Positions 1 to 9,917 of a DNA stretch of 64,000 nucleotides are shown here, piece by piece. The notes under the pieces are model-generated. The model was not told where the DNA came from, ran no database searches, and saw nothing but the letters and a program-made list of their open reading frames with translations. Position 1 is the stretch's first letter, and every line of letters starts with the position of its first letter. The stretch comes from Lewinellaceae bacterium. Lineage in GTDB: Bacteria; Bacteroidota; Bacteroidia; Chitinophagales; Saprospiraceae. Where the stretch lies: NCBI GenBank assembly GCA_016710765.1, contig JADJUJ010000006.1, positions 186,001-250,000 on the forward strand, in the 5' to 3' direction. The translations under genes were made by a program, and so were the position numbers.

Positions 1-1093
1 ACTTTCAGGATGGAACATTCGATGGCGTACTCTTCGGCTGCTTCCAGCATGGATTGGCCGTAACTTTTACCTTCGGCAGTTGCAGCGGCTTTCTTGTCCT
101 GCATTTGTTGTGAAATGCGGAAAGACATGCTTTCGGCAGCAAAAGTGCGAATGGCCATTTCTGCCAGCTTGTACTGGATAGCGCCGAAATTACCGATGGG
201 CTGGTCAAACTGAATACGCTCATTGGCATATTGAACCGCTTTGGTGGTTACCGTGCGCCCGGCGCCGGCACACATGGCGCCCAGTTTGAAACGTCCGATG
301 TTGAGGGCATTGAAAGCAATCAGGTGGCCCTTGCCAATTTCACCCAAAACATTCTCTACGGGCACTTTGACATTCTCAAAAAACACCTGCCGGGTAGAAG
401 AGCCTTTTATCCCCATTTTGTCTTCCTCTTCACCCAGGGTAAGGCCATCGGAATTGCGCTCTACGATAAAACCAGTGAATTTGTCGCCATCAATTTGAGC
501 AAAAACGATATAGATATCGGCAAATCCGCATTGGTGATCCACATTTTCTGGCCATTCAGCACATAGTTTTTGCCGTCTGCGCTGAGTACGGCATGCGATT
601 TTGCATTCAGTGCATCAGAGCCGCTACCGGGCTCGGTTAGGCAATACGAAGCCTTCAATTCACCTGAAATCAGCCGGGGAAGGTATTTCTCCTTTTGTTC
701 CGGCGTGCCGAAATACAGAATGGGCAACATTCCAATGCCAGTATGAGCCGCAATGGCCACGAGAAAGGAACCAGCCGGCCCCAATACATCCGAAATGACC
801 GTATTGGTGTTGGTATCGAGTTCCATGCCGCCGTACGCTACGGGCATGTGTGCGCCCAGCAGCCCCAGTTCGCCCGCCCTGACCAGCAACCCGGGTACGA
901 CGCCCTCCACCTGCTTTTCAATTTGTGCCGCTTTGGGGAGAACCTCCTGCTCGAGAAAATCAGTCGTCATCTGACGAATCATCTTTTGCTCTTCATTGAG
1001 CTCTTCCGGTATAAAAGTGTCCTCAGCGCGGGCATCGCGGATCAGAAATTCACCGCCATTCAGCAGTTCAGTCTTAGCAATCGTATCTTCCAT
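1..1093 (-). CDS. acyl-CoA dehydrogenase, 3' part cut by window edge, one frameshift
   Basis: FAD-dependent enzyme that oxidises acyl-CoA to 2-enoyl-CoA in fatty-acid beta-oxidation or a related CoA pathway. I start it at the ATG at 1091-1093 (MEDTIAKTELLNGG), because upstream residues in that frame do not look like protein. The N-terminal helical domain is followed by the family signature YCLTEPGSGSDA and then KMWITNA. At about 525-528 one base is missing (GCGGATTT where GCGGGATTT would keep frame). After that point the other frame continues the family with DIYIVFAQIDGDKFTGF, KGSSTRQVFFENVKVP and FDQPIGNFGAIQYKLAEM. The protein continues past base 1. Family assignment is secure. The break is probably a sequencing indel, since both sides are well conserved. 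Confidence 0.88.
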
Positions 1094-1131
1094 GAATTGA
1101 TATTTTAGGTAAATATAGCGAATTTTCGCTA

Positions 1132-1139
1132 CAAAGATA
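1132..1139 (-). promoter_or_regulatory. possible -7 element for the acyl-CoA dehydrogenase gene
   Basis: On the minus strand this reads TATCTTTG, matching the Bacteroidota -7 consensus TAnnTTTG. It lies about 40 bases upstream of the predicted ATG. I see no well-spaced -33 TTTG, so this is an inference from one box. Confidence 0.35.
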
Positions 1140-1277
1140 TCCTCACTGTTGCAAAAAGTAAAGGGGCATTGAAAAATTTTGAGTGCATTAACAAAAAAAG
1201 TCCAAACGGGCTGGGGCATAATGGGGGATTTGTACAATAAACATCTGCGAATTCCTGTTCCAATCTCAAAAAACAGC

Positions 1278-2060
1278 ATGATAAAGCGTGCCCTATTGCA
1301 CTTGTTAGGAATGCCCTTGCTGTGGTATTGGGTTCCCGCTTGCTTGTTTGCCCAGGAGCGACCCTTACAGCAAGCGCATGCACACAACGACTATTTGCAC
1401 CAAAGGCCGCTTTTCGACGCACTGGATCAGGGTTTTTGTAGTGTCGAGGCCGATGTGTTCCTGGTAAAAGGCCAATTGTACCTTGGGCACATCAAGCCGC
1501 GGAAGTCCACCAAACGAACCCTTGCCTACCGCTACCTGGAGCCCTTAAATGCTCGTTTGGCGCGCAATGGCGGAACGGTTTATCCCAACTTCGATGGCGT
1601 GTTTTACCTCATGATCGATTTCAAATCGGAGGGGAAGGCCAGTCATGCCGTACTGGATAGCTTGTTGCAACAATATCCCCAACTTCAGCACAATCCACAT
1701 TTTGTGGTCTTTTGCTCGGGCAACCGGCCGCTTACGGCAATGCTGGCAGATCAGGATCGTATTGCAGCCGTGGATGGCCGACCTTCCGACCTTGGCAAGG
1801 GCTACGCTTCGGAATTTATGCCGGTCATCAGCGACAGTTATAAAAAGTACTTTCAATGGAATGGGGTAGGGGTGATGCCCCTGGCCGAATTTGAAAGCCT
1901 TCGGCAAATGGCAGACATGGCACACCAGGAAGGGAAAAAATTCCGACTCTGGGCCATTCCCGATCGGCCCGAGGCATGGCGTACCTTGTTGGATGCTGGC
2001 GTTGATTTTATCAATACAGACAAACTAAAGTCGCTGAGCTTTTACATGAATGATCATTAA
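1278..2060 (+). CDS. secreted PI-PLC/GDPD-like phosphodiesterase
   Basis: Probable periplasmic or secreted phosphodiesterase of the PLC-like TIM-barrel superfamily (glycerophosphodiester phosphodiesterase or PI-phospholipase C type). The ATG at 1278 is chosen because it starts a clear signal peptide (MIKRALLHLLGMPLL, cleavage near CLFAQ). The in-frame ATG at 1179 would add a non-signal leader. Right after the signal come HAHNDYLHQRPLFDAL and SVEADVFLV, followed by LYLGHIKP. These are the His, Glu/Asp and second His positions of the active site. The C-terminal GVDFINTDKL is the usual last strand. About 260 residues, normal for the family. Substrate unknown. It converges on the next gene with only 9 bases between the two stops. 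Confidence 0.8.
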   Translation: MIKRALLHLLGMPLLWYWVPACLFAQERPLQQAHAHNDYLHQRPLFDALDQGFCSVEADVFLVKGQLYLGHIKPRKSTKRTLAYRYLEPLNARLARNGGTVYPNFDGVFYLMIDFKSEGKASHAVLDSLLQQYPQLQHNPHFVVFCSGNRPLTAMLADQDRIAAVDGRPSDLGKGYASEFMPVISDSYKKYFQWNGVGVMPLAEFESLRQMADMAHQEGKKFRLWAIPDRPEAWRTLLDAGVDFINTDKLKSLSFYMNDH

Positions 2061-2069
2061 TGGAATGGT

Positions 2070-4027
2070 CTACCGGCGAAGCAGCGTAACATCACCAAAA
2101 AACAAGCGTTCGGAGCGGTCGGTAAATACCACAACGGCCCGCCAGGTATACACCCCTTGTTCCAGTAATTGTCCGCCAGGGCCGGTTCCGTCCCAAGCCA
2201 TGTTTTCATCCCCAGGCAATATGTTTTTCCCTGGAAAACCAAGGTCCCCCAGCGATCGTAAATGCCCAGTTCCTGTATCATGACAGCACTTTTTCCTGCA
2301 AACAGGGTAAAGTGGTTGTTCGGGCCATTTTCCGAGAAATCCTGGTAAAAAACATTCGGTGCGTACACATCAATACGGGGAAGTACTTCCAAAAGAATAC
2401 TGTCTGTTCCCCGACACCCCCTTTCATCCTGTGCGGTTAATTGGAAAATGGTAGACAGCAGTGGCATGGCCATGGCGCTCGGACAGTTTCGGCAACCTAT
2501 CTGCGTAGCGGCTTCCCAGGAATAGGCTGCCAGCGGAAAATTGGACTGTGCGGTTAACCAAACCGTGTCACAGGCATAGACCGTAGGTAAGGGATCAATT
2601 GTTATCTCCAATGCCGGAGGCGCTTCCAGCAGAACCGGGGTTTCCCATCGGCAACCCAGCGAGTCTTCCACAAATGCCGTGTAACTGCCGGCTGGAAGTT
2701 CCTTAATAAGGGGCGAGGGTTGCGTTGCTCCCGCTGAAAGTCCAAATTGAAGGCTCCCCAGGCCCCCCGTCCAATTTGAAAACCGGATATACCCTGTGCT
2801 GTCGCCCGGACAAACAGGCGCCCGCCAATCTGCTTCTGCCAGGAGATTGATTTCATAGACAAACAGACTGTCGGTAGCGGTGCATCCATGCGATGAAGTT
2901 ACAGTAACGGCATACCATCCGGGTTGCGGCGCCAGGATATTTTTACTGGCACTGTTGTTCGACCAATGGTACGATGCAAAATCTCCTGCATCCAATTGGG
3001 CGGGCTCGCCGTTGCACAATATGGTGTCAATCCCGCCAATGGCATAAGCCGAGAGGTCTTCCAGCTGCAGTTGTGTGGTTTGTGACACGGATCGGCAAAA
3101 AAACTGCTGCAAATTGTTGGGTGAGTTGGCGGCGAGCAAACGGTACTGGTCGCCGTCGTTGGGCGAACCAACCGTGGCATTGGGTAGATTGGCGCCGGGC
3201 AGATCAGTCCATGTGCCATTTCCAGCAGCCTGCCATTGCCACTGGAATACCGGATTGTTGTAGGGTGAGTTCACGAGCGTAGCCTGTACGATGGCTGGAT
3301 CACCCGGACAAAAGTACGCAGTTGGTGACACCGTGATTTCAGGGCCGCAAGCCCGAAACGCAATGTTGTCGATGGCTAAATCATTGCCATATCCCCCCGG
3401 TGCATTGTTTCGGAAGGATAGGGTGATGGTATCCGCAGCAGCCAGGGTGGTAAACGAAAAACGGTAAGTATGCCAAATGCCGTCGATGGGAACCTGGCCG
3501 GTTTCACATACGGTGGCGCCATTAATTTCAAACGCAACTTCCGGGTGGATAAAGGTGGGAGGCAGTGCCGGGTTGTTCATGGAAATCAGGTCGACCGACA
3601 TTTCATACAAGGTGTTTTCACACACGGGCACCTTTTTTCGGTAAAACAGGCCGGGCAGAACACTGGCGTTGACCACCATCATGTACCCGTTGAGCTCGGG
3701 CCCGTTGTCCAGGATTTTGATCCAGGTATTGCCAAAGCCAGTCCAATTAACGGTGCTGTTGGCAATGGTATAGTACCCGTCATCCGGCGGTGGGTTAAGG
3801 GTATAAGTGTAGCCGGGAGCAAGCCCTGGGTTATACGGTAGCACATTGGCTTGCCCTTGTCCAAAATTTCCCTCGGGAAAAATGTTTTCCCCCAGGTCGC
3901 CACTACAGGTGCTCTGGCAACTGGTAACGAGGGGTTGTGCCTGGAGCCTGGCAACATCCAGGCCAACTACCAAAACCGTCACAAGGCTCAGGTGGAAAAA
4001 AAGGACACGCTGGTTTGCATTTTTCAT
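2070..4027 (-). CDS. secreted protein with type B T9SS (gliding-associated) C-terminal domain, frameshift near the end
   Basis: Large extracellular protein, probably exported by Sec and then the type IX system. The start at 4027 (MKNANQRVLFF) gives a good signal peptide ending near LQAQ. An upstream in-frame ATG at 4057 is less likely. The N-terminal half has a carbohydrate-binding or discoidin-like beta fold (FRNNAPGGYGNDLAIDNIAF). Ig/PKD-like segments with paired cysteines follow. The C-terminus has the CHU_C signature (VYAPNVFYQDFSENGPNN, then YDRWGTLVFQGK). At 2225-2229 the A run is one base short. In the restored frame the end reads WDGTGPGG, EQGVYTWRAVVVF and GDVTLLRR before the stop at 2070. 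That is exactly the expected sorting-domain end. Function beyond secretion is unknown. Confidence 0.8.
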
Positions 4028-4180
4028 AAAGGCATCTTCTTTTTGGTTTGACGGCAAACCAGAACAGGACTATTTCTACTGTTTCGAGGCTTACAGGTTG
4101 AACTATGGGCTAATAAAAACGTTTGCCACCAGTATGCCGCAAAGGAAACGCGGTATCTCACAAATGTACCAAATTGCTGC

Positions 4181-4188
4181 TACCTTTG
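4181..4188 (+). promoter_or_regulatory. -7 promoter element for mfd
   Basis: TACCTTTG matches the Bacteroidota consensus TAnnTTTG exactly. The mfd ATG begins only 6 bases after the box, so the transcript would have almost no leader. No -33 TTTG is seen at the usual 19-20 base spacing. Confidence 0.5.
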
Positions 4189-4194
4189 CCGCGC

Positions 4195-7100
4195 ATGAGC
4201 AACCTCAACCATCTCCTCGGCCGCTATAAACAGCACCCGGCCGTGGAGCAAATCGTAAAAACCCTGCTCGACCCCAAAGCCCGGCTCAACTTATCCGGAC
4301 TGATTGGGGCGCAGGAATCCTTTGTCCTTTCGGCTGCCATACAGCACCTTTCCCCCCGCAATCACCTCATCGTGGCAGAGTCGAAAGAAGACGCTGCTTA
4401 CCTGCTCAACGACCTGAACAGCATTCTTCCTGAATTTACGGTTGCTTTTTTTCCCGACTCCTTCAAGCGGGCAGCTTTTTTCGATGATCTGAATGCTACC
4501 CAGGTTTTACAGCGCTCCGAGGCCATCAATCGCATTTGTGCCAAGGAAAGTGCAGTGCTGGTCAGTTATCCCGAGGCACTTTTTGAAAAGGTTGTCTCGC
4601 CGGAGGTCTTGGGGGAAAGCCGAATTGAAATAAAAACAGGGGAACAACTGGATGTCGATTTTGTCATACAGGTGCTGGTGGAATACGGTTTTGAACGCAC
4701 GGATTTTGTGTATGAACCGGGGCAGTTCAGCATTCGGGGCGGGATCATCGACCTGTTTTCCTACGGCAACGAATTCCCTTACCGGATCGAACTGTTTGAC
4801 GATGAGGTGGAGAATATCCGGAGTTTCGACCCCCTTACCCAGTTGTCAAAACAAAATATATCCAGCGTCAGCATCATTCCCAACCTGAATACGCGCTTCC
4901 GGCAGGACCAGAAAGTTTCCTTGTTCGACGTGCTCCCCGAGGATACCGTAGTTTGGGTGAAAGACATGCAATTGCTGCTCGATCGCCTGCAGTACTGTTT
5001 CGAGAAGGCTGAGCAATTTGCCGATAAAATCAGCAACCTGGAAACTCCTGAAATCCGGGAAATCTTCCGCGATCGCGCATTTGTATTTCCGGGAGATGTA
5101 CTGGAATCGGTGGAAGACCATCCGCTGGTTTTCCTTAAGCCGGCAACCCAGCGGACAAAAAGTGTTGCTTTCCACAGCGCGCCACAGCCTTCTTTTAACA
5201 AAAACTTCGACCTGCTGGTCAGGCACCTGCACGAAAATAAGGCCGCAACCTTCGACACCTATATATTGTCGGAAAATCCGAAGCAGCTCGATCGCATGCG
5301 CGCCATTTTCAAAGACCTCAAGGCCGATGCGGAGTGGCTGCCGGTGGATATTTCCATTCGGGAGGGTTTCATCGACCATGATCTGAAACTGGCATGCCTA
5401 ACCGATCATCAGATTTTTCAGCGTTTTCACCAATTTAAACTGCGAACAGGGTTTACCCGCGAACAAGCCTTGAATGTGCGCTTGCTGCGGGAACTCCAGA
5501 CAGGCGACTTTGTGACCCACATTGACCACGGGGTGGGTAAGTTTTCCGGTCTGCAAAAAATTGAAATCGGTGGACAAATGCAGGAGGCCGTTCGCCTGGT
5601 GTACAAAAACAACGACATCCTGTATGTCAGCATCCATTCCCTGCATAAAATTAGCAAATACGTTGGACGGGAAGGTGAAAACCCACAGTTGAGTAAAATT
5701 GGTTCCGATACCTGGAAACAACTCAAGGCCCGCACCAAGAAAAAGATTAAGGACATTGCGGCCGACCTGATCAAACTGTACGCCAACCGCCGGGCTGTTC
5801 CCGGTCATGCTTTTCCGCCCGATGGATACCTCCAAAACGAACTGGAAGCCTCCTTCGTGTACGAAGATACGCCCGACCAATATACGGCAACGCAGGACAT
5901 CAAGGCAGACATGGAAAAGCCGGCGCCGATGGATCGCCTCATCTGTGGCGACGTAGGGTTTGGGAAAACGGAAGTGGCCATCCGCGCCGCTTTTAAAGCC
6001 GTTACCGATGGGAAACAGGTGGCTGTGCTGGTGCCCACCACCATCCTCGCCCTGCAGCATTTCCGCACCTTCGGTGAACGGCTCAGTGAATTTCCCGTCA
6101 CCGTCGATTACGTGAACCGGTTCAGGACAGCCAAAGAGAAAAAAGCCATTTTTCAGCAACTAAAAGAGGGTAAGATCGACATTGTTATTGGTACCCATTC
6201 CCTGCTAAATAAGGAAGTGGGTTTCAAAGACCTGGGACTGCTCATTATTGATGAGGAACAAAAATTTGGCGTAGCCGCAAAAGAAAAACTGCGGGCCATG
6301 ACGGTAAACGTCGATAGCCTTACGCTGACCGCAACGCCCATACCCCGCACCCTGCAGTTCAGTTTGATGGCCGCCCGCGACATGAGCATCATCCGGACGC
6401 CACCGCCCAACCGGCAATCCATTCACACCGAAATTCGTGTTTTTGATGATGATTTGATCAAGGATGCCATTTATTATGAAGTGCACCGCGGCGGACAGGT
6501 CTTTTTTGTCCACAACCGCGTCAGTGACCTGGCCAAGATCGGCGATATGATCAAACGGCTTTGTCCGGATGTAGACGTGGCCATAGCGCATGGTCAGATG
6601 GAATCCGATCATCTGGAGAAGGTGCTGGTGGAATACATCGACCGCAAACACGATGTACTGGTGTGTACCAACATCATCGAAACCGGACTCGATATTCCCA
6701 ACGCCAATACCATGATCATCAACCGGGCAGATATGTTTGGTTTGAGCGACCTGCACCAACTCCGGGGTAGGGTGGGGCGCTCCAATGCAAAGGCCTTTTG
6801 TTACCTCTTTGCACCACCCATGAGCGTGCTCACCCCAGAAGCGCGGAAGCGTTTGCGGACCATTGAGGAATTCTCAGAGTTGGGTTCGGGTTTTGAAGTG
6901 GCCATGCGCGACCTCGATATCCGTGGCGCCGGCAACATGCTGGGCGCCGAGCAGTCGGGCTTTATCGCAGACATTGGGTATGAAACCTACCAGAAAATTC
7001 TCGATGAAGCCATCCAGGAACTCAAGGAAACCGATTTCAAGGACCTGTTCAAGGATGAAATTGCTAAAAAAGGGAGCTATGTTCGGGATGTAACCATCGA

Positions 7101-7542
7101 AACGGATGTTGAAATGCTGATCCCGGACGATTATGTAACCAATACGCAGGAACGGTTGAACCTGTATACGGAACTGGATGAGCTCACCACCGAGGAAGAT
7201 ATCACTGCTTATGCCGAGCGCTTGAAGGACCGCTTTGGGAAACTACCCACCCAGGTGAATTCCTTGTTTGAAGCGCTTCGCTTGCGCTGGATGTGTAAAA
7301 AACTCGGTTTCGAGCGCTTGATTCTAAAGGGCGGTAAACTGCGCTGCTATTTTCTGAGTGACCCGCAATCCTCGTTTTTTGAAACGGAAACCTTCAATAA
7401 TTTGATGGCCTATGTGGCATCTAAAGGCCGGGTGATGGGATTGAGCCTAAAGCAAACCACCAAGGAATTGATTGTGGTGCAGGACGAGGTGAGAAGTGTG
7501 GCACAAGCCAAACGCACGTTGGAGCAGCTTTTAACGCTGTAG
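4195..7542 (+). CDS. mfd: transcription-repair coupling factor Mfd
   Basis: ATP-driven translocase that removes stalled RNA polymerase at DNA lesions and recruits UvrA. I start it at the ATG at 4195 (MSNLNHLLGRY), 1115 residues, the normal family length. The track-style longer start at 4123 lies upstream of the promoter box. The order is UvrB-homology N-terminal domains, then the RNA polymerase-interacting CarD-like domain near residue 437 (GDFVTHIDHGVGKFSGL). The RecG-type helicase follows, with Walker A GDVGFGKTE near residue 584, the DEEQ box in LLIIDEEQKFG, TATPIPRTL, and the TRG-type motif around GNMLGAEQSGFI. The C-terminal D7 domain closes the protein. The reading frame is intact. The stop codon overlaps a REP-like palindrome that may end transcription. 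Confidence 0.97.
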   Translation: MSNLNHLLGRYKQHPAVEQIVKTLLDPKARLNLSGLIGAQESFVLSAAIQHLSPRNHLIVAESKEDAAYLLNDLNSILPEFTVAFFPDSFKRAAFFDDLNATQVLQRSEAINRICAKESAVLVSYPEALFEKVVSPEVLGESRIEIKTGEQLDVDFVIQVLVEYGFERTDFVYEPGQFSIRGGIIDLFSYGNEFPYRIELFDDEVENIRSFDPLTQLSKQNISSVSIIPNLNTRFRQDQKVSLFDVLPEDTVVWVKDMQLLLDRLQYCFEKAEQFADKISNLETPEIREIFRDRAFVFPGDVLESVEDHPLVFLKPATQRTKSVAFHSAPQPSFNKNFDLLVRHLHENKAATFDTYILSENPKQLDRMRAIFKDLKADAEWLPVDISIREGFIDHDLKLACLTDHQIFQRFHQFKLRTGFTREQALNVRLLRELQTGDFVTHIDHGVGKFSGLQKIEIGGQMQEAVRLVYKNNDILYVSIHSLHKISKYVGREGENPQLSKIGSDTWKQLKARTKKKIKDIAADLIKLYANRRAVPGHAFPPDGYLQNELEASFVYEDTPDQYTATQDIKADMEKPAPMDRLICGDVGFGKTEVAIRAAFKAVTDGKQVAVLVPTTILALQHFRTFGERLSEFPVTVDYVNRFRTAKEKKAIFQQLKEGKIDIVIGTHSLLNKEVGFKDLGLLIIDEEQKFGVAAKEKLRAMTVNVDSLTLTATPIPRTLQFSLMAARDMSIIRTPPPNRQSIHTEIRVFDDDLIKDAIYYEVHRGGQVFFVHNRVSDLAKIGDMIKRLCPDVDVAIAHGQMESDHLEKVLVEYIDRKHDVLVCTNIIETGLDIPNANTMIINRADMFGLSDLHQLRGRVGRSNAKAFCYLFAPPMSVLTPEARKRLRTIEEFSELGSGFEVAMRDLDIRGAGNMLGAEQSGFIADIGYETYQKILDEAIQELKETDFKDLFKDEIAKKGSYVRDVTIETDVEMLIPDDYVTNTQERLNLYTELDELTTEEDITAYAERLKDRFGKLPTQVNSLFEALRLRWMCKKLGFERLILKGGKLRCYFLSDPQSSFFETETFNNLMAYVASKGRVMGLSLKQTTKELIVVQDEVRSVAQAKRTLEQLLTL

Positions 7543-7564
7543 CGGCGACTTTAGTCGCCGATTG
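7540..7564. repeat. REP-like palindrome at the mfd stop
   Basis: Contains CGGCGACTTTAGTCGCCG, a near-perfect palindrome whose first bases overlap the mfd TAG. A reverse-complement relative with adjoining bases conserved lies at 8231-8260, so this is a small dispersed repeat family. Confidence 0.6.
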
Positions 7565-7639
7565 ACGCTCTTGTTGATTGCATTGCTGTTTCTTTCTATT
7601 TTTACCAGGACATTCCCTTTTTCCTAAAAATCACCTTAC

Positions 7640-8119
7640 ATGAAAGCCAGCCTTTTTCCGTTTTTTCTGCTCCTCTTTTTAGCCGCTTGCAACACTGAAA
7701 AGAACAGTGTCCCATGCTATTGTACCTGTTGCGAAACAAGGCCTCAGGCAGACGAAATCCCAATGCCTGCCTGTGATACACTTGGTAATCCGATTGGTCC
7801 GGCCAGGGTTTACTTCCCGAATGTATTCATAAACGACGATCCCGATCAAATCAACGACCACTGGTTGCCCTTTACGAATGAGTGTGCACTAGTGGTAAGC
7901 ACTTTTATCATCAAAGATGAGGATGGAAATATTTTGGTGCAAAAGTCACAAATTCAGCCAAACCTCTGGAACGATGGCTGGGATGGCAGGAATCCGGATG
8001 GCTCACTTTTTAAAGGAGCCTTTCAATATGAGGTTTCTATAAAATTTATAGATGGTACAGAAAAAACGTACACCGGTAAAGCTGCTGTTACAATTGTGGA
8101 ACAGATGGCTTTCCAATAG
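7640..8119 (+). CDS. small lipoprotein with CHU_C/gliding-associated-like beta domain
   Basis: Predicted lipoprotein of 159 residues. The signal peptide ends in a clear lipobox (LFLAAC, Cys17), and the next ~20 residues are cysteine-rich (PCYCTCCE). The mature part resembles the gliding-motility-associated C-terminal domain: VYFPNVFINDDPDQINDHW, then WDGRNPDGSLFKGAFQYEV and TYTGKAAVTIV. In type IX cargo that domain sits at the C-terminus of long proteins. Here it is nearly the whole protein and is lipid-anchored, so it may be a stand-alone derivative and not a cargo tail. Role unknown. It converges on the Dabb gene across a REP pair. Confidence 0.65.
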   Translation: MKASLFPFFLLLFLAACNTEKNSVPCYCTCCETRPQADEIPMPACDTLGNPIGPARVYFPNVFINDDPDQINDHWLPFTNECALVVSTFIIKDEDGNILVQKSQIQPNLWNDGWDGRNPDGSLFKGAFQYEVSIKFIDGTEKTYTGKAAVTIVEQMAFQ

Positions 8120-8202
8120 GTAGGCTCGACGTTGCGGGTTTCCTATACAAAACGGGCTTGGAACCTGGGAGCCGACCTACAATGGGTACTACCAAAAATG
8201 CC

Positions 8203-8260
8203 TGTAACGCCGACTAAAGTCGCCGTTACAGGCAATCGGCGACTGAAGTCGCGGCTACAG
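8203..8260. repeat. REP-like doublet between convergent genes
   Basis: Two adjacent GC-rich palindromic units. The first (8203-8230) runs from TGTAACG to CGTTACA around CGACTAAAGTCG. The second (8231-8260) includes AATCGGCGACTGAAGTCG and is the reverse complement of the unit at 7540-7564 with few mismatches. The doublet fills the gap between two converging genes and could act as a bidirectional terminator. Confidence 0.6.
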
Positions 8261-8551
8261 CGAATCATACACCAGCACCCGTTCCCACAGATGTTTACAG
8301 TCGTCCACAAACTTCAAGTGTACGGGATGCACCTGATAGGCAGCTTCGTCTTCTGCTGTTTCAAAAACCGTCAGCCAGGAAAAGGTATAGCTGCTGTCAA
8401 TGACCGTTCGGTTGGTGTCTGCCGGGGTGCCAAGATGACTAAAATGGATGTTGGGTATGGCATTCAGGCTTTTGATACCGGTCTTTAGTGCTGCTTTATC
8501 CGCTCCGGTGGCGCCAGTTGGCATCCAAAAGAATACGTGGTGTACAAACAT
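8255..8551 (-). CDS. Dabb (stress-responsive A/B barrel) protein
   Basis: 98-residue single-domain protein. It has the Dabb pattern: MFVHHVFFWMP at the start, a central basic helix (KAALKTGIKSL), the strand NIHFSHLGTPADTNR, then TFSWLTVFETAEDEAAYQ with HPVHLKFVDD toward the end. Dabb proteins form dimeric ferredoxin-like barrels, and their ligands are usually unknown. The minus-strand sequence TACCTTAG at 8564-8571 lies just upstream and is a weak promoter candidate. Confidence 0.85.
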   Translation of the reverse strand: MFVHHVFFWMPTGATGADKAALKTGIKSLNAIPNIHFSHLGTPADTNRTVIDSSYTFSWLTVFETAEDEAAYQVHPVHLKFVDDCKHLWERVLVYDSL

Positions 8552-8598
8552 ATTTTTTCTGGGCTAAGGTAAAAGGTTCTTGCTAACCCTATGTGATT

Positions 8599-9894
8599 TT
8601 AGCCAGGATTGGATGCCTCTTGTTTGGGCGTCCCCAGCATACCGAGGCTTTTCGCCACGATCATCGATACCGTGGCATCGCTGGTAACATTGGCGATGGT
8701 CCGGCTCATGTCCAGCGGCCTGTCTATGGCAAAGATTAAGGCAAGTCCGGCCTCAGGTACACCAATGGCGCCCAGCACAATGACCAGCATAACCATCCCT
8801 GCGCCAGGAACGGCAGCTGTACCGATGGATGCCAGGGTGGCGGTAATTACAATGTTCACCTGATCGCCAAAATCTAGCGCGATGCCAAAGGCCTGTGCGA
8901 TAAAAACTGCTGCTACGGCCTGGTAAAGCGCGGTGCCATCCATGTTAACAGTCGCCCCAATAGGCAGTACAAAACTGGCAACCTCCTCGTCGACGCCCAG
9001 GTGATCCACCACCCGCTCCATGGTGACCGGCAGGGTGGCAGCACTGGAACTGGTGGAAAAAGCCACCAATTGCGCCGGCGCCATACCTTTCATAAAGAAC
9101 TGATAGGATTTGCCAGCAAATACCCTCACCAGCAAGGGATAAAATCCCAGCACCAAAATGGCCAATCCGATTAATACGCATAAAGCGTACGATAAGAGCC
9201 CCTTGAACAAATCCAAGCCAGGTGACTCCACTACCAGCGCGGCCATCAGGGCAAACACGCCAACAGGGGCTGTTTTCATGATCAGATCGACCATTTTCAT
9301 GATGACCTCATTCAGGCCATCAAAAAATGCCTTTACCGGCTTTGCTTTTTCTTCCGGGATGAGCACAAGGCCAACCCCAAGCAACAAAACAAAGAAAATG
9401 ACCTGAAGCATATTCCTGTTTTCGCTGCTGGCGTTGAAGAAGTTATCGGGCACCATGTCCACCAGCGGCTGTAAGGGCCCCTGGGTTTTTTGTGCAGCGG
9501 CAGCCTCAATTTTTGCATTGGCTTTGTCCGCAAATCCAAGCATGAGTTGATCCCGCGTCTCCTGACTAAAACTTTTACCGGGATTCAGGGTATTGACCAC
9601 CACGAGCCCGATGGTAACGGCAACAGCGGTGGTCAAGATGAATATGGCCAGTGTACGCAAACCGATTTTGGAAAGCCTGGAAATATCCTTCATGTCGGAG
9701 ATTCCCTTGATCAGCGAAACGATGATCAAGGGCACAGCGATCATTTTCAGTAAATTGATGAACAGCGTACCAAATGGTTTCACCCAATCGACAACAAGCT
9801 GCTTTCCATTCAATGCAGAAAAACCAAAACCAAATACGATGCCCAGCACCAGTCCGAGCATGATCAGCCAATGGGCAGGAATGCGTTTCAACAT
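8599..9894 (-). CDS. dicarboxylate/amino acid:cation symporter (DAACS family)
   Basis: Inner-membrane secondary transporter for glutamate, aspartate or C4-dicarboxylates, driven by Na+ or H+. 431 residues, normal for the GltP/DctA family. Visible family elements are KPFGTLFINLLKMIAVPLI, the serine-rich re-entrant hairpin AFSTSSSAATLPVTM, the transport-core motif NMDGTALYQ and DRPLDMSRTIANVTSDA. The frame is intact. It is followed on the same strand, upstream, by a close paralogue (9963-11123), so the pair is a tandem duplication. The two probably have separate promoters, because a TAnnTTTG box lies just upstream of this gene. Confidence 0.93.
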   Translation of the reverse strand: MLKRIPAHWLIMLGLVLGIVFGFGFSALNGKQLVVDWVKPFGTLFINLLKMIAVPLIIVSLIKGISDMKDISRLSKIGLRTLAIFILTTAVAVTIGLVVVNTLNPGKSFSQETRDQLMLGFADKANAKIEAAAAQKTQGPLQPLVDMVPDNFFNASSENRNMLQVIFFVLLLGVGLVLIPEEKAKPVKAFFDGLNEVIMKMVDLIMKTAPVGVFALMAALVVESPGLDLFKGLLSYALCVLIGLAILVLGFYPLLVRVFAGKSYQFFMKGMAPAQLVAFSTSSSAATLPVTMERVVDHLGVDEEVASFVLPIGATVNMDGTALYQAVAAVFIAQAFGIALDFGDQVNIVITATLASIGTAAVPGAGMVMLVIVLGAIGVPEAGLALIFAIDRPLDMSRTIANVTSDATVSMIVAKSLGMLGTPKQEASNPG

Positions 9895-9917
9895 AACAGG
9901 GAGTTAAAATAATTTCC

